Below are positions 13,480-20,617 of a DNA stretch of 21,696 bases, one piece after another. Location of the stretch: contig CAMJES010000006.1 of NCBI GenBank assembly GCA_946404705.1, positions 1 through 21,696 of the forward strand. Direction: 5' to 3'. The notes under the pieces are model-generated. The model saw only the letters and a list, made by a program, of their open reading frames with translations. It had not been told where the DNA came from and did no database searches. This stretch comes from an uncultured Ruminococcus sp. (GTDB lineage: Bacteria > Bacillota > Clostridia > Oscillospirales > Ruminococcaceae). A program made the position numbers and the translations under genes. Numbering within the stretch: the first letter of the stretch is position 1; the number at the start of each line of letters is the position of its first letter.

Positions 13480-15442
13480 AGGGTGTTCAGAGCGTTACAT
13501 ACAAAATTGTATTTCAAAAGGAAAGCTTGAAGCAGTTCAAGCCGTGTGTGGTCAGAACAACTGTATGCAATACAAAATTCCCATTTCCGCCCTGCCCGAT
13601 GATCTGAAGGGTAAGTATTATGGCAATATCAGAAGCAAAGAGGAAGCTCCGCCGGAGCTGAAACCTGCTCCAAAGCCGGAAAAACAGCGTAAAAACACCG
13701 TTAAAAGGTCGTTTGAAGAATATTCGCAGGAAGAACGAAACGAGATAACAAAATGGTGCGATATTCTTGAGGAATGGCAGGCGCTTCGGTCACAGTATAA
13801 GAAGAAAACAGAATTCGATCCTCTTTTCTGTGCAAAGTTGAAGCTGGAACAGCCGGATATATCGGTATCACCCGATATTCTGTATCGTAAGTATGCTGCA
13901 TACAAAGATCAGGACTGGGACGGTCTTATCGATAAACGCGGAGGCTGGAACAAAGGCAGATTTACCGTTAACGAAAAGGTTTGGAAGGCGTTCCTGTGGT
14001 TTTATCTCGATGAACGTCAGCCTGCCATTTCGGACTGCTATAAAAGCGTACTTGGTTGGACGGCTGAGTTCTATCCGGAGCTGCTTGATACTATGCCGAG
14101 TGAGCGAAGCTTCCGTAGGCATATAGAATCCGATGTTGCATTGTATGTAAAAACCTACAAGCGTGAAGGTCAAAAGGCTCTGCTCGACAGATGTTCGCCT
14201 TGGACGGAAAGAATGTACGACAAGGTTTATGCAAACAAAATATGGGTAGCGGACAACCACACTCTCGACGTTATTTCCGCAGACGGCAGCACACGTCACA
14301 GGCTGTATATTACAGCATTTCAGGATGCGAAATCCGGCGTGATCGTTGGATTTAACATAACGGAAAATCCGTCATCACAGTCCACGATCATAGCATTGAG
14401 AATGGGTATAATGCGGTTTGGTATTCCCGAGATCATTTATCTTGACAACGGTTCCGAATTTGCTAACCATGATGTTGCAGGTAGAGGATACCGCACAACC
14501 AAGAAAAATAAAATGGAACAGTTGCCTGCCAATATATTCAAGCGGCTTGGTATCGAAGCGAGATTCGCTCAGGTATGCAACGCCGATGCAAAACCTATCG
14601 AAAGAACATTCCGTACATTGAAAGACCAGTTTTCCCGAGCAATGGAAACATTCTGCGGAGGAAAGATCACCGAACGTCCCGAATCGCTTAAGCGCATTAT
14701 AAAGGACGGAAAAAATGTACCCACCGACAGCATTGTAAGAGAATATCTTAGGGTGTGGATAGACGGTGATTACAATATGCAGGCATACTGCGGACGCGAA
14801 AAAGGCTACGAAGGCATGAGCCGTATTGAGGTCTGGAACGCAAGCATCAAAACGGTCGGCGTAAGGCTTGCCGGAGATGCCGAGCTGAACCTTATGCTCA
14901 TGCGCTCGACCAAATTTCAGAAGGTCAAGAGAAACGGCGTTTTTGTCAATATTTCCGGCGAAAAGATATGGTTTTACGACAAGGACGAAACCTGCAGGCA
15001 TCTTGACGAAGAAGTTGCAGTCAGATACGATCCGGGCGATTTGCGTCAGGTTCTCATTTATGACAAGGACGACCGATATATGTTTACATGGCATAACGCC
15101 GATGTGCTTCTTTGCGATTATATCGAAGAAAATATGGATAATGTCCGTGACGCAGAGGAAATGAAGCGATCGGTAGTAAAGTATATGAAAAAGTCTTCTG
15201 AAGAGCTTCTGGACGGTCTGCCTGAAGAACAGCGTATCACCGCCATTGACCTTAAAGTCAGAAAGGCTTATGAACGCTCCAAGGACTTCAGAATCGAGCT
15301 TCCGAGCAGGATCATTCCTGTTAAGATCAATGAAGAAGAAACTCCTGCGGCGGCAGCGAATAGTGATGTGCTGCCTGTAACGATCGATTACAGCCGCATA
15401 AACAGAAATCTCAAACAGCGAAAGGATGGTAATAATGGTTGA
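13442..15442 (+). CDS. MuA-like DDE transposase
   Basis: At 666 aa it is close to MuA (663 aa) and would cut and join the prophage ends. The N-terminus (about 1-60) carries a helix-turn-helix (VKEVAELKGCSERYIQNCIS), then a DNA-binding region. The integrase-fold core shows Asp271 (VADNHTLD), Asp335 (YLDNGSEF) and Glu387 (KPIERTFR), almost the MuA spacing (269/336/392). A C-terminal Mu-type beta-barrel region and a basic tail, where MuA meets MuB and ClpX, follow. AAGGAGGTG precedes the ATG. It overlaps the MuB-like gene by eight bases. The catalytic triad is complete. Confidence 0.95.
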   Translation: MEYLTVKEVAELKGCSERYIQNCISKGKLEAVQAVCGQNNCMQYKIPISALPDDLKGKYYGNIRSKEEAPPELKPAPKPEKQRKNTVKRSFEEYSQEERNEITKWCDILEEWQALRSQYKKKTEFDPLFCAKLKLEQPDISVSPDILYRKYAAYKDQDWDGLIDKRGGWNKGRFTVNEKVWKAFLWFYLDERQPAISDCYKSVLGWTAEFYPELLDTMPSERSFRRHIESDVALYVKTYKREGQKALLDRCSPWTERMYDKVYANKIWVADNHTLDVISADGSTRHRLYITAFQDAKSGVIVGFNITENPSSQSTIIALRMGIMRFGIPEIIYLDNGSEFANHDVAGRGYRTTKKNKMEQLPANIFKRLGIEARFAQVCNADAKPIERTFRTLKDQFSRAMETFCGGKITERPESLKRIIKDGKNVPTDSIVREYLRVWIDGDYNMQAYCGREKGYEGMSRIEVWNASIKTVGVRLAGDAELNLMLMRSTKFQKVKRNGVFVNISGEKIWFYDKDETCRHLDEEVAVRYDPGDLRQVLIYDKDDRYMFTWHNADVLLCDYIEENMDNVRDAEEMKRSVVKYMKKSSEELLDGLPEEQRITAIDLKVRKAYERSKDFRIELPSRIIPVKINEEETPAAAANSDVLPVTIDYSRINRNLKQRKDGNNG

Positions 15443-16370
15443 ATATGATAAAAAATATACCATGACAGAAAGGCAGGAATGGGCATGGAACAAGTTCTGG
15501 CAGCTTTCGGAGGAAAAGAAGTATAGCCTTAACCAAACAGCTAAGATTGTCGGCGTTACAGCTTCCACGATATCCGGAATACGAAACGGTACATATAATG
15601 CAAATCCGAGCGATCAGCTCAACAAATTAGTAGCATATTTTGAGATAAAGGAATCAGCAGCCAAACAGGCGAAATATGACAGCTATGTTCCAACTTCGAT
15701 CTCCTCTCAGGTGTATGAGATCATAAACAACTGTCACCTGCTTGGAGGTCTGGCGGTTGCCTGCGGCGATGCCGGCATAGGAAAGACTCAGGCGGCACTC
15801 AAATATGAAAGAGATCACACAAGCAACTGCATTTACATATACGTTCCGCCCTGCATGAAATCTTCCAACTCCATTATAAAGGCGATAGGCAAAAAACTCG
15901 GCGTAAGGAAAAGGGCGATAGACGACCTTTGGACGGCTATTTCGGAAAAGCTTACCGATGGAATGATCATAGTTCTTGACGAAGCCCAGCACCTTTCTTA
16001 CGAAGCTATCGAAACGCTGAGAAGCTTCTCCGATGTTTTCAACAACAGCGGAAAAACGCTTGGAATATGCCTTATCGGAAACGAAGTGACCGTTGAAAGC
16101 ACCACCGGAAAGAGCGGACATGAAATAGAGTTCGGGCAGATAGTAAGTCGCCGCAAGAGCCTTGAAGTATTTAAAACCAGTCAGATAATGCGCCACGACA
16201 TTGAACTTTTATTTCCCGAACTGGAAGGTAATAAGCCGGAAATTGATTTTCTTCATAATGTTGCTATCGGTGTTCAGGGAATCAGAGGTGTAGTAGATAT
16301 TATGATAAAAGCTAAAGCTAACGACAACATTACCTATGCAGGATTGGTTGCCGCTGCCAAGAGCAAGTAA
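15435..16370 (+). CDS. MuB-like AAA+ ATPase, transposition target selector
   Basis: About 311 aa, as in MuB (312 aa). An N-terminal helix-turn-helix (about 31-55, SLNQTAKIVGVTASTISGI) precedes the ATPase core with Walker A GDAGIGKT (111-118), Walker B IIVLDEAQ (178-185) and a sensor-like LIGNE (213-217). AAAGGA at 15421-15425 favours ATG 15435 over 15426. MuB proteins bind DNA in an ATP-dependent way, choose the target and activate the transposase. The overlap with the transposase gene fits coupled translation of partner proteins. Confidence 0.93.
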   Translation: MVEYDKKYTMTERQEWAWNKFWQLSEEKKYSLNQTAKIVGVTASTISGIRNGTYNANPSDQLNKLVAYFEIKESAAKQAKYDSYVPTSISSQVYEIINNCHLLGGLAVACGDAGIGKTQAALKYERDHTSNCIYIYVPPCMKSSNSIIKAIGKKLGVRKRAIDDLWTAISEKLTDGMIIVLDEAQHLSYEAIETLRSFSDVFNNSGKTLGICLIGNEVTVESTTGKSGHEIEFGQIVSRRKSLEVFKTSQIMRHDIELLFPELEGNKPEIDFLHNVAIGVQGIRGVVDIMIKAKANDNITYAGLVAAAKSK

Positions 16371-16382
16371 GGGGAAAACAAT

Positions 16383-16559
16383 ATGAGCAAAACAATAAGA
16401 CCAAGCCGCCCGACAAGGCGGCAGAAGATAATAATCGACAGTTTAAGGCTTGTGGCAGATCATTACCTCGTTTGCTCCGAAACGGAAAACACGATCACGC
16501 TGTACAATAAACACACGGGCAAGACCATTACCCGATACAAAAAGGAGAACACGAAATGA
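16383..16559 (+). CDS. Hypothetical phage protein, 58 aa, basic
   Basis: The ORF starts eight bases after GGGG (16371-16374) and ends in an ATGA overlap with the next gene, which argues that it is real. The 58-aa product has a very basic N-terminus (TIRPSRPTRRQK) followed by a short strand-like part (DHYLVCSETENTITLYNK). The family is not recognised; nucleic-acid binding is possible given the charge. Confidence 0.65.
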   Translation: MSKTIRPSRPTRRQKIIIDSLRLVADHYLVCSETENTITLYNKHTGKTITRYKKENTK

Positions 16560-16753
16560 AAAAGCTTGATAAGATCGTCCGCAGCGTACTTTTGATGCTG
16601 CTGGGCGCAATGATATACGGTTTCATCGGAGCGGCTGCGGAAGTCTACGGCAGCCGCATTCCCGGCAACATAGGCGGTGAAGCTTTTGTGCTGCCGCTTA
16701 TGGCTCTGCTTATATGGCTCGGGTGGCAGATCAGAGCCAATGTACATAAATAA
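16556..16753 (+). CDS. Small two-helix membrane protein, 65 aa
   Basis: AAAAGGAG precedes the ATG, which overlaps the upstream stop codon. The 65-aa protein has two hydrophobic segments, about 9-28 (SVLLMLLGAMIYGFIGAAAE) and 44-60 (FVLPLMALLIWLGWQI), with a Gly-rich turn and a basic C-terminus. It resembles small phage membrane proteins in general, but I cannot assign it; its early position argues against a lysis holin. Confidence 0.7.
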   Translation: MKKLDKIVRSVLLMLLGAMIYGFIGAAAEVYGSRIPGNIGGEAFVLPLMALLIWLGWQIRANVHK

Positions 16754-16772
16754 AGAGCAGTTCGCTGCTCTT
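16753..16772. terminator. Hairpin after the small membrane protein gene
   Basis: AAGAGCAG (16753-16760) pairs perfectly with CTGCTCTT (16765-16772) around TTCG. The plus-strand tail (CCTTAATG) is poor in T, whereas the minus-strand tail is T-rich, so it would terminate leftward RNA better than rightward. Rightward it may be a pause or attenuation point. The rest of the gap to 16857 shows no gene. Confidence 0.45.
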
Positions 16773-16857
16773 CCTTAATGCGGCTCGGTGCATTTGTACT
16801 GACGGGTGACAAGCCCCTAACGCAGAGTCAAGGAAAAATCAATCAGGAGGTATTTTT

Positions 16858-17115
16858 ATGGCATTGGTAAAGTACAAAAAGGTATCAAAAGCAAGAGGCA
16901 TAACCGTTCCGAAGGATCTCGCAGAGGATTACGGCATTTTTGCAGGTGCGGTTGTTGACTTGGTATTGCAGACCGATGGTATTCTTGTTCGCAAACATAT
17001 TCCGACCTGTGCAATTTGTGGCTCAATTGAATCGGTTGATACCGTAAAGGGCAAGGAAATCTGCGCTAAATGCGCTCGTGAAATTAGAGAGGAGATCAAT
17101 AGTAAATATGCTTAA
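16858..17115 (+). CDS. AbrB-like DNA-binding protein with a zinc ribbon
   Basis: This 85-aa protein has an N-terminal swapped-hairpin AbrB/MazE-like domain (about 5-46, with ARGITVPKDLAEDYGI) and a C-terminal zinc site with Cys51, Cys54, Cys69 and Cys72. AGGAGG precedes the ATG. AbrB-type domains bind DNA as dimers, so it is probably a transcription regulator. The added zinc ribbon is less common. Its stop codon overlaps the next gene's start. Its target is unknown; the middle region of the phage is a natural guess. Confidence 0.8.
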   Translation: MALVKYKKVSKARGITVPKDLAEDYGIFAGAVVDLVLQTDGILVRKHIPTCAICGSIESVDTVKGKEICAKCAREIREEINSKYA

Positions 17116-17755
17116 TGCCGCTGAAATTGCTAAAATCGTAGACCGTATGGGAAAAATAAAGCAGCAGATCGCAGAGTTGACCTCCGAATCGGATACGCTT
17201 GAAGCGATGCTGCTGAAGCAGTTTGAGGCTGATGTGGAAGATACCAAATACAAATCGGTAAAATACCGTGGCACAGAATCAGAGGTATCTGCCGCTTATG
17301 CCGATTCCGTCAAGCTGATATATCCGTCAATGCTCAAAAAGATATTCGGCGAAGCCTATCATGATGTTGTTACCGAAGAAACCACATATAAGCTGTCAGC
17401 CAATACTAAAAGGCTGTTGGCTGCCCTCTATAAAAAGGATTTTATTGGAGGAACAACTGTAACGGAAGCTCTCGGTAAGATCACCGCCGACAGCAAAACT
17501 CTTAAAGCACTTATGAAAAAGGTCAAGGGGAAGAATTTCGAGGGTGATAAAAAGAACCTTATGAATATTGCAGGATTGGAAGAAGAAACTGCATCCGATT
17601 ATGCATATATGATAAATGAGATCGCCTCTTGGCAGGAATTTGAGAAGCTGCTTGCGGTAAGCGGAGAAGTCACTAAGGAAAGAGTTGACCAAACGCTTGA
17701 ATACATTAATTCCGCCATTGTGGTGGAAGAAACACCGAAAATCACGATCACCTAA
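17108..17755 (+). CDS. Hypothetical phage protein, 215 aa, N-terminal coiled coil
   Basis: A GTG at 17078 is in frame, but the ATG at 17108, overlapping the upstream stop codon, fits better; AGAGGAG lies about 14 bases before it, a long spacing. Residues 1-45 look like a coiled coil and the remainder is helical and Lys-rich. In Mu this position holds the Gam host-nuclease inhibitor, which also starts with a coiled coil, but I do not see convincing Gam similarity. Function is left open. Confidence 0.7.
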   Translation: MLNAAEIAKIVDRMGKIKQQIAELTSESDTLEAMLLKQFEADVEDTKYKSVKYRGTESEVSAAYADSVKLIYPSMLKKIFGEAYHDVVTEETTYKLSANTKRLLAALYKKDFIGGTTVTEALGKITADSKTLKALMKKVKGKNFEGDKKNLMNIAGLEEETASDYAYMINEIASWQEFEKLLAVSGEVTKERVDQTLEYINSAIVVEETPKITIT

Positions 17756-17762
17756 TAAAAAA

Positions 17763-17786
17763 ACGGGCAGGAGCGATCCTGCCTGT
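17763..17786 (-). terminator. Terminator for leftward RNA
   Basis: A 10-bp stem (17763-17772 with 17777-17786, one G-T pair) closes a GCGA tetraloop. Read leftward it is followed by a run of seven Ts (plus-strand A-run at 17757-17763); read rightward there is no T-run. It would stop leftward RNA that escapes the terminator at 18657-18694. It is silent or only a pause for early phage RNA. Confidence 0.6.
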
Positions 17787-17815
17787 GCTGCATAACCGAA
17801 AGGACGGTGAACTCA

Positions 17816-18301
17816 ATGACAACACAGGAAAGAAAATCAATATTCGCCTTTTGCCGTGAGCTTGGAATGAGCGATGATGACCGTCACGCTCTGATTTACA
17901 GTATCACGGGAAAGGAATCCACTACGGAGCTGTCGCCCGATGAAACGCATCAGCTCATACACGAGCTGACGGAGCGGTTGAAGCTTAAAAACCGTTCGGA
18001 ACCGCTTCACACAAGGAAGCCGAAAACATATAACGCTCCGGTTGCAGGAATGATGACACCCGAACAGCAGTCCCTTGCATGGCGGCTTGTGTATCGTTTG
18101 AAAGAACTTGACAGCTCTCCGAACAGCGCATCTGCAGGCGAACGCATGGCTGGTGCAATCAAGAAAGAGCTTGGAATAACGACCGTTCCGGGAAAGGATA
18201 TATTCCGCTGGGTCAGCTTTGATGATGGAGCAAAGCTCATAGAAAAGCTGAAAATGTATGTACGGTCTGCAGAGCGGCGCACGGAAAGGACGGGAAGCTG
18301 A
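17816..18301 (+). CDS. GemA/gp16-like regulatory protein
   Basis: AAAGGA at 17799-17804 favours ATG 17816 over GTG 17807, giving 161 aa. The N-terminal half (about 1-55) is helical. The C-terminal half, with MTPEQQSLAWRLVYRLKEL and ending in FDDGAKLIEKLKMYVR, matches the pattern of the Mu GemA/gp16 family, which in Mu modulates expression of host genes during lytic growth. Its place downstream of the MuB-like gene and upstream of Mor is the Mu order. The next gene's ATG overlaps its stop codon by one base. Confidence 0.82.
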   Translation: MTTQERKSIFAFCRELGMSDDDRHALIYSITGKESTTELSPDETHQLIHELTERLKLKNRSEPLHTRKPKTYNAPVAGMMTPEQQSLAWRLVYRLKELDSSPNSASAGERMAGAIKKELGITTVPGKDIFRWVSFDDGAKLIEKLKMYVRSAERRTERTGS

Positions 18302-18720
18302 TGGAGCAGTTCACAGACGAGCAGGTTCAGAAAATTCTCTGTCTTGCCGCACGCCGCAAGGTGCTTATTCTTACGATAAGAGACAGTACGGCGGTCGGTC
18401 TAAAAGAAAGCATAGTGGACTATATCCACCGTCACGGTATGGGGCATATCCTGCATAGGTTTCAGCCGGAAAGAGGAAAGATCTTATTTAAAGGAGCATT
18501 TGAGAATATTTCAGTAATGTCGGTAAGCTGGTGGAACAGTCACGCAGGCTGCGCTCTTTATGTTTTTGACGGACTGGTTTTTGTTACAAATCGGTGCATT
18601 ACGGATATAAAGCACATAAAGGAAAAGCCGAGGGCGGTTACGGAGATATGGACTGATAATAAAAGTGAAACTGCCGCTGTAATAAGCGACAGTTCCGTAA
18701 TGGCATCACCCCCTATATAA
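18301..18720 (+). CDS. Hypothetical phage protein, 139 aa
   Basis: It begins in a TGATG overlap with the GemA-like gene. The 139-aa product has a helical N-terminus and strand-rich middle (VSWWNSHAGCALYVFDGLVFV). The family is not recognised. Its 3' end overlaps the stop of the leftward gene at 18706-18900 by 15 bases and contains that gene's terminator hairpin, so the two converge. Confidence 0.7.
   Translation: MEQFTDEQVQKILCLAARRKVLILTIRDSTAVGLKESIVDYIHRHGMGHILHRFQPERGKILFKGAFENISVMSVSWWNSHAGCALYVFDGLVFVTNRCITDIKHIKEKPRAVTEIWTDNKSETAAVISDSSVMASPPI
18657..18694 (-). terminator. Terminator of the leftward small gene
   Basis: On the minus strand AACTGTCGCT pairs with AGCGGCAGTT (18694-18685 with 18678-18669) around TATTAC, with one G-T pair, followed by a T-rich tail. 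On the plus strand the same pair is a C-A mismatch, so termination is favoured leftward. It lies 12 bases past the stop codon of the gene at 18706-18900. Confidence 0.65.
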
Positions 18721-18900
18721 TTGATTAAGCTTTGCCCTTATGTAGCTTATATGTGGCAATGCAGATAGGACGCATATTATAACGTATTGTGCAATAAACA
18801 TAAGGTCATTGCTTGGACTGATGTTCATCACTAAATCAATCCACCACATTATTTGGTCAAAGCTTAGCTTTTTCGATTTGAATTTCTTGCTATTACGCAT
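18706..18900 (-). CDS. Small hydrophobic protein on the opposite strand (moron candidate)
   Basis: A GGAGG (18908-18912) seven bases before ATG 18900 sets the start, inside a longer open frame. The 64-aa product has a very basic N-terminus (MRNSKKFKSKKL) and one clear hydrophobic segment (about 35-56, LMFIAQYVIICVLSALPHISYI), so it should sit in the membrane. It runs against all neighbouring phage genes, with its own promoter and terminator. Such self-contained units are typical of prophage morons expressed in the lysogen, often for superinfection exclusion or host fitness. The exact role is unknown. Confidence 0.65.
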   Translation of the reverse strand: MRNSKKFKSKKLSFDQIMWWIDLVMNISPSNDLMFIAQYVIICVLSALPHISYIRAKLNQLYRG

Positions 18901-18925
18901 AAAGATTCCTCCAGTTTTGGATAAA

Positions 18926-18953
18926 AATATAGCAGAATGAACACTGCAGTAAA
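18926..18953 (-). promoter_or_regulatory. Promoter of the leftward small gene
   Basis: On the minus strand TTTACT (18953-18948) and TATATT (18931-18926) are 16 bases apart, a moderate sigma-A promoter, with the start expected near 18919, just before GGAGG and the ATG. Upstream to 19072 there is no complete gene. A short plus-strand open piece ending INVEFASDED (about 18974-19018) could be the tail of a lost gene. Confidence 0.5.
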
Positions 18954-19072
18954 AAACGGAGGATGTCTGATAGTATGAATCAAATATCAATGTAGAATTT
19001 GCATCTGATGAGGATTAATTAAAACAGGATAAAGTATAGTATCTTAGAGTTATACAGCAACTTGATAGAAAT

Positions 19073-19294
19073 ATGGAAAATAAATATGTAACTTCTTGCG
19101 GCGGATTTCCCTGCAATACTTGTCAGCTCAATGTTGAAGCAGGCTTTGATATAAAGCGTGCCAATGATGCGTACTGTTACAACTGCGAGGACTGCTGCTA
19201 CATGATCGGCAGCAGTCCAAAGTCCCGGTATCGAAAAAAAGAATACGGCGAATGCAGCGAATACCGAAATGGTGCTGCAATAAAAAGGAAGTGA
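19073..19294 (+). CDS. Cys-rich small protein, 73 aa
   Basis: The 73-aa product has eight cysteines, grouped as CGGFPCNTC (9-17), CYNCEDCC (35-42) and Cys61, so it probably binds zinc or another metal. No good ribosome-binding site precedes the ATG, which lowers confidence in the start. A TATAGT at 19035-19040 could be a -10 element. It is followed after four bases by the zinc-ribbon gene. The family is not recognised. Confidence 0.55.
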   Translation: MENKYVTSCGGFPCNTCQLNVEAGFDIKRANDAYCYNCEDCCYMIGSSPKSRYRKKEYGECSEYRNGAAIKRK

Positions 19295-19298
19295 AAAT

Positions 19299-19739
19299 AT
19301 GACCGAACGTGAAAAACTGTTAGAAATCTTGTATGATATGCCCGAAGTACAAACTTTGAAAGAGAATGCAGATTACCTGCTCGAGCATGGCGTTACATTA
19401 TCAACTTCGCCACCAACGAAGTATATACTACGTGAAACGATCGTTGAAAGGCTGAACAGTATCGGCGGCTGTGGTGCAACCGATGAATATAGCAAGGGAT
19501 GGGACGAAGCTATCGATGAAGCTATAAAAATACTCAATGATACCTCTGCCGTCTACATAGCATCCATAAATCACGGACATTGGATAAAGACAGGCGGATA
19601 TGTTTGTGGAGACTATGAGTTTAAATGCTCTGCTTGCGGCGAAACATACTGGGAAGGCAGCAACTATGCCGAACGTGCGCATTTCTGCTTGAACTGCGGT
19701 GCGAAGATGATTTTTGCAGTTAAGGAAATAAAGGAATAA
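19299..19739 (+). CDS. Phage zinc-ribbon protein, 146 aa
   Basis: AAAAGGAAGTGA precedes the ATG. The N-terminal 90 residues are helical; the C-terminal part is a zinc ribbon with Cys110, Cys113, Cys130 and Cys133, headed by GHWIKTGGY. From general knowledge, this C-terminal pattern is common in small accessory proteins of Firmicutes phages whose function is unknown. It lies between the Cys-rich gene and the Mor gene. Confidence 0.75.
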   Translation: MTEREKLLEILYDMPEVQTLKENADYLLEHGVTLSTSPPTKYILRETIVERLNSIGGCGATDEYSKGWDEAIDEAIKILNDTSAVYIASINHGHWIKTGGYVCGDYEFKCSACGETYWEGSNYAERAHFCLNCGAKMIFAVKEIKE

Positions 19740-19742
19740 AAA

Positions 19743-19784
19743 ATGGAGCTTGATAAAATTTACAGCTTATTCCACAAGCTGTAG
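19743..19784 (+). CDS. Possible 13-aa leader ORF before the Mor gene
   Basis: An ATG after AAAGGAAT opens 13 codons (MELDKIYSLFHKL). A hairpin ACAGCTT/AAGCTGT (19762-19768 with 19776-19782) covers its end. It could regulate the Mor gene 33 bases downstream, or be chance. Support is weak. Confidence 0.2.
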   Translation: MELDKIYSLFHKL

Positions 19785-19816
19785 AAGAACAAAGCCGTTA
19801 AGAAAGGATGAACGCA

Positions 19817-20146
19817 ATGAGGCTGCTTGATAACCTTGAAATAGAAGACCTCGACGCCGATCAGCGTGAGCTTGCAGAGTGCATAGGCATTGAAGCCTAC
19901 AAAAAGCTGGTCAAAAACTATGCAGGCTCATTCATTTATGTCTGCAAGCCCGATACGATCACTTCAAACCTTAGAAATGAGGAAATACGGAGAAAGTTTA
20001 ACGGTTACAACTACTCCGAGCTTGCCCGGGAATATAATCTTGCAGAGGTATCTATACGGCGTATCGTTTCCCCGGTAATTGCCGAGGTAAAGTCTGCGCC
20101 GCTTCCCGGACAGATCTCATTTTTTGACGAGGACATAAAAATTTAA
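19817..20146 (+). CDS. Mor-family transcription activator
   Basis: AGAAAGGA (19801-19807) sits about 10 bases before ATG 19817 and only one base before ATG 19808, so 19817 is chosen (109 aa; Mu Mor is 129). RELAECIGIEAYKKLVKNYA (about 17-36) and the helix-turn-helix region RNEEIRRKFNGYNYSELARE (about 53-72) follow the Mor/C pattern. In Mu, Mor binds a dyad upstream of the middle promoter and recruits RNA polymerase. A matching dyad and -10 element lie 14-56 bases past its stop codon, so its likely target is the following operon. Confidence 0.88.
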   Translation: MRLLDNLEIEDLDADQRELAECIGIEAYKKLVKNYAGSFIYVCKPDTITSNLRNEEIRRKFNGYNYSELAREYNLAEVSIRRIVSPVIAEVKSAPLPGQISFFDEDIKI

Positions 20147-20159
20147 TTATCATCATTTT

Positions 20160-20202
20160 TTCTCATACGAGAATGGATATGTAATAAATAATAGTGTATA
20201 GT
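20160..20202 (+). promoter_or_regulatory. Probable Mor-activated middle/late promoter
   Basis: A dyad TTCTC-ATAC-GAGAA (20160-20173) is followed by a weak -35 TGGATA (20174-20179) and a -10 TATAGT (20197-20202) with a 17-base spacer. The start would be near 20209, placing the dyad centre about 42 bases upstream, close to the -43 position of the Mor site in Mu. A weak -35 fits activator dependence. It directly follows the Mor gene and precedes the gp25-like gene. Confidence 0.6.
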
Positions 20203-20235
20203 TAAGCTGTAAGGTTTGACTGTACACTATTTTTT
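20190..20235 (+). terminator. Strong terminator of the early transcript, overlapping the middle promoter
   Basis: A continuous 16-bp stem (20190-20205 with 20216-20231, two G-T pairs) with a 10-base loop is followed by Ts to 20235. The promoter's -10 element (20197-20202) lies in the 5' arm and its start point near 20209 in the loop. RNA coming from upstream can form the stem; RNA started at this promoter lacks the 5' arm and cannot. Confidence 0.8.
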
Positions 20236-20251
20236 ATTGGGAGGTGTAACT

Positions 20252-20596
20252 GTGGGCGAGCAGTTATTGTTTTGGATCATTTGTACGGTCGCAGGCGGAG
20301 CGATAGCAATAATCGGATATTTTCTTAAGCGCACGATCGACAGACAGGATAAAGTTGAAAGCGATGTGAACAAGCTTAAGGAAGAAACCGTTGCCGAGAG
20401 CGACTTTAAGGAGCTTACTGCTCTTGTTTCGGACTTGCATAATAAATTTGTTTCCAAAGAGGAAATGAAGGAACTCAAGGAAACTATAAAAGAGATCAAA
20501 ACCAGTATTGATGATATAAAAGAAAATACTGTACGGGATAAGGATTTTATCCGCAGCATAACACGCATCGAAAGTATGCTGAATAACAGAAATTAA
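20252..20596 (+). CDS. Mu gp25-like membrane-anchored coiled-coil protein (DUF2730 type)
   Basis: GGGAGGTG at about 20239-20246 selects GTG 20252, giving 114 aa. One N-terminal membrane helix (about 5-27, LLFWIICTVAGGAIAIIGYF) is followed by a long Lys/Glu-rich coiled coil. This build and its place just ahead of gp26- and gp27-like genes match the DUF2730/gp25 group of Mu-like phages. Its exact job is not known. It is the first gene behind the presumed Mor promoter. Confidence 0.7.
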   Translation: MGEQLLFWIICTVAGGAIAIIGYFLKRTIDRQDKVESDVNKLKEETVAESDFKELTALVSDLHNKFVSKEEMKELKETIKEIKTSIDDIKENTVRDKDFIRSITRIESMLNNRN

Positions 20597-20617
20597 CATA
20601 GATCGGAGTGAACTATC

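Noticed and set aside
14375..15568. 397-codon minus-strand open frame opposite the transposase
   Set aside because: It mirrors the codon pattern of the transposase, crosses the border into the MuB-like gene, has no recognisable motif, and the plus strand is unambiguously coding.
17108..17755. Mu Gam-like nuclease inhibitor
   Set aside because: Position and an N-terminal coiled coil fit, but the sequence shows no convincing Gam pattern; left as hypothetical.
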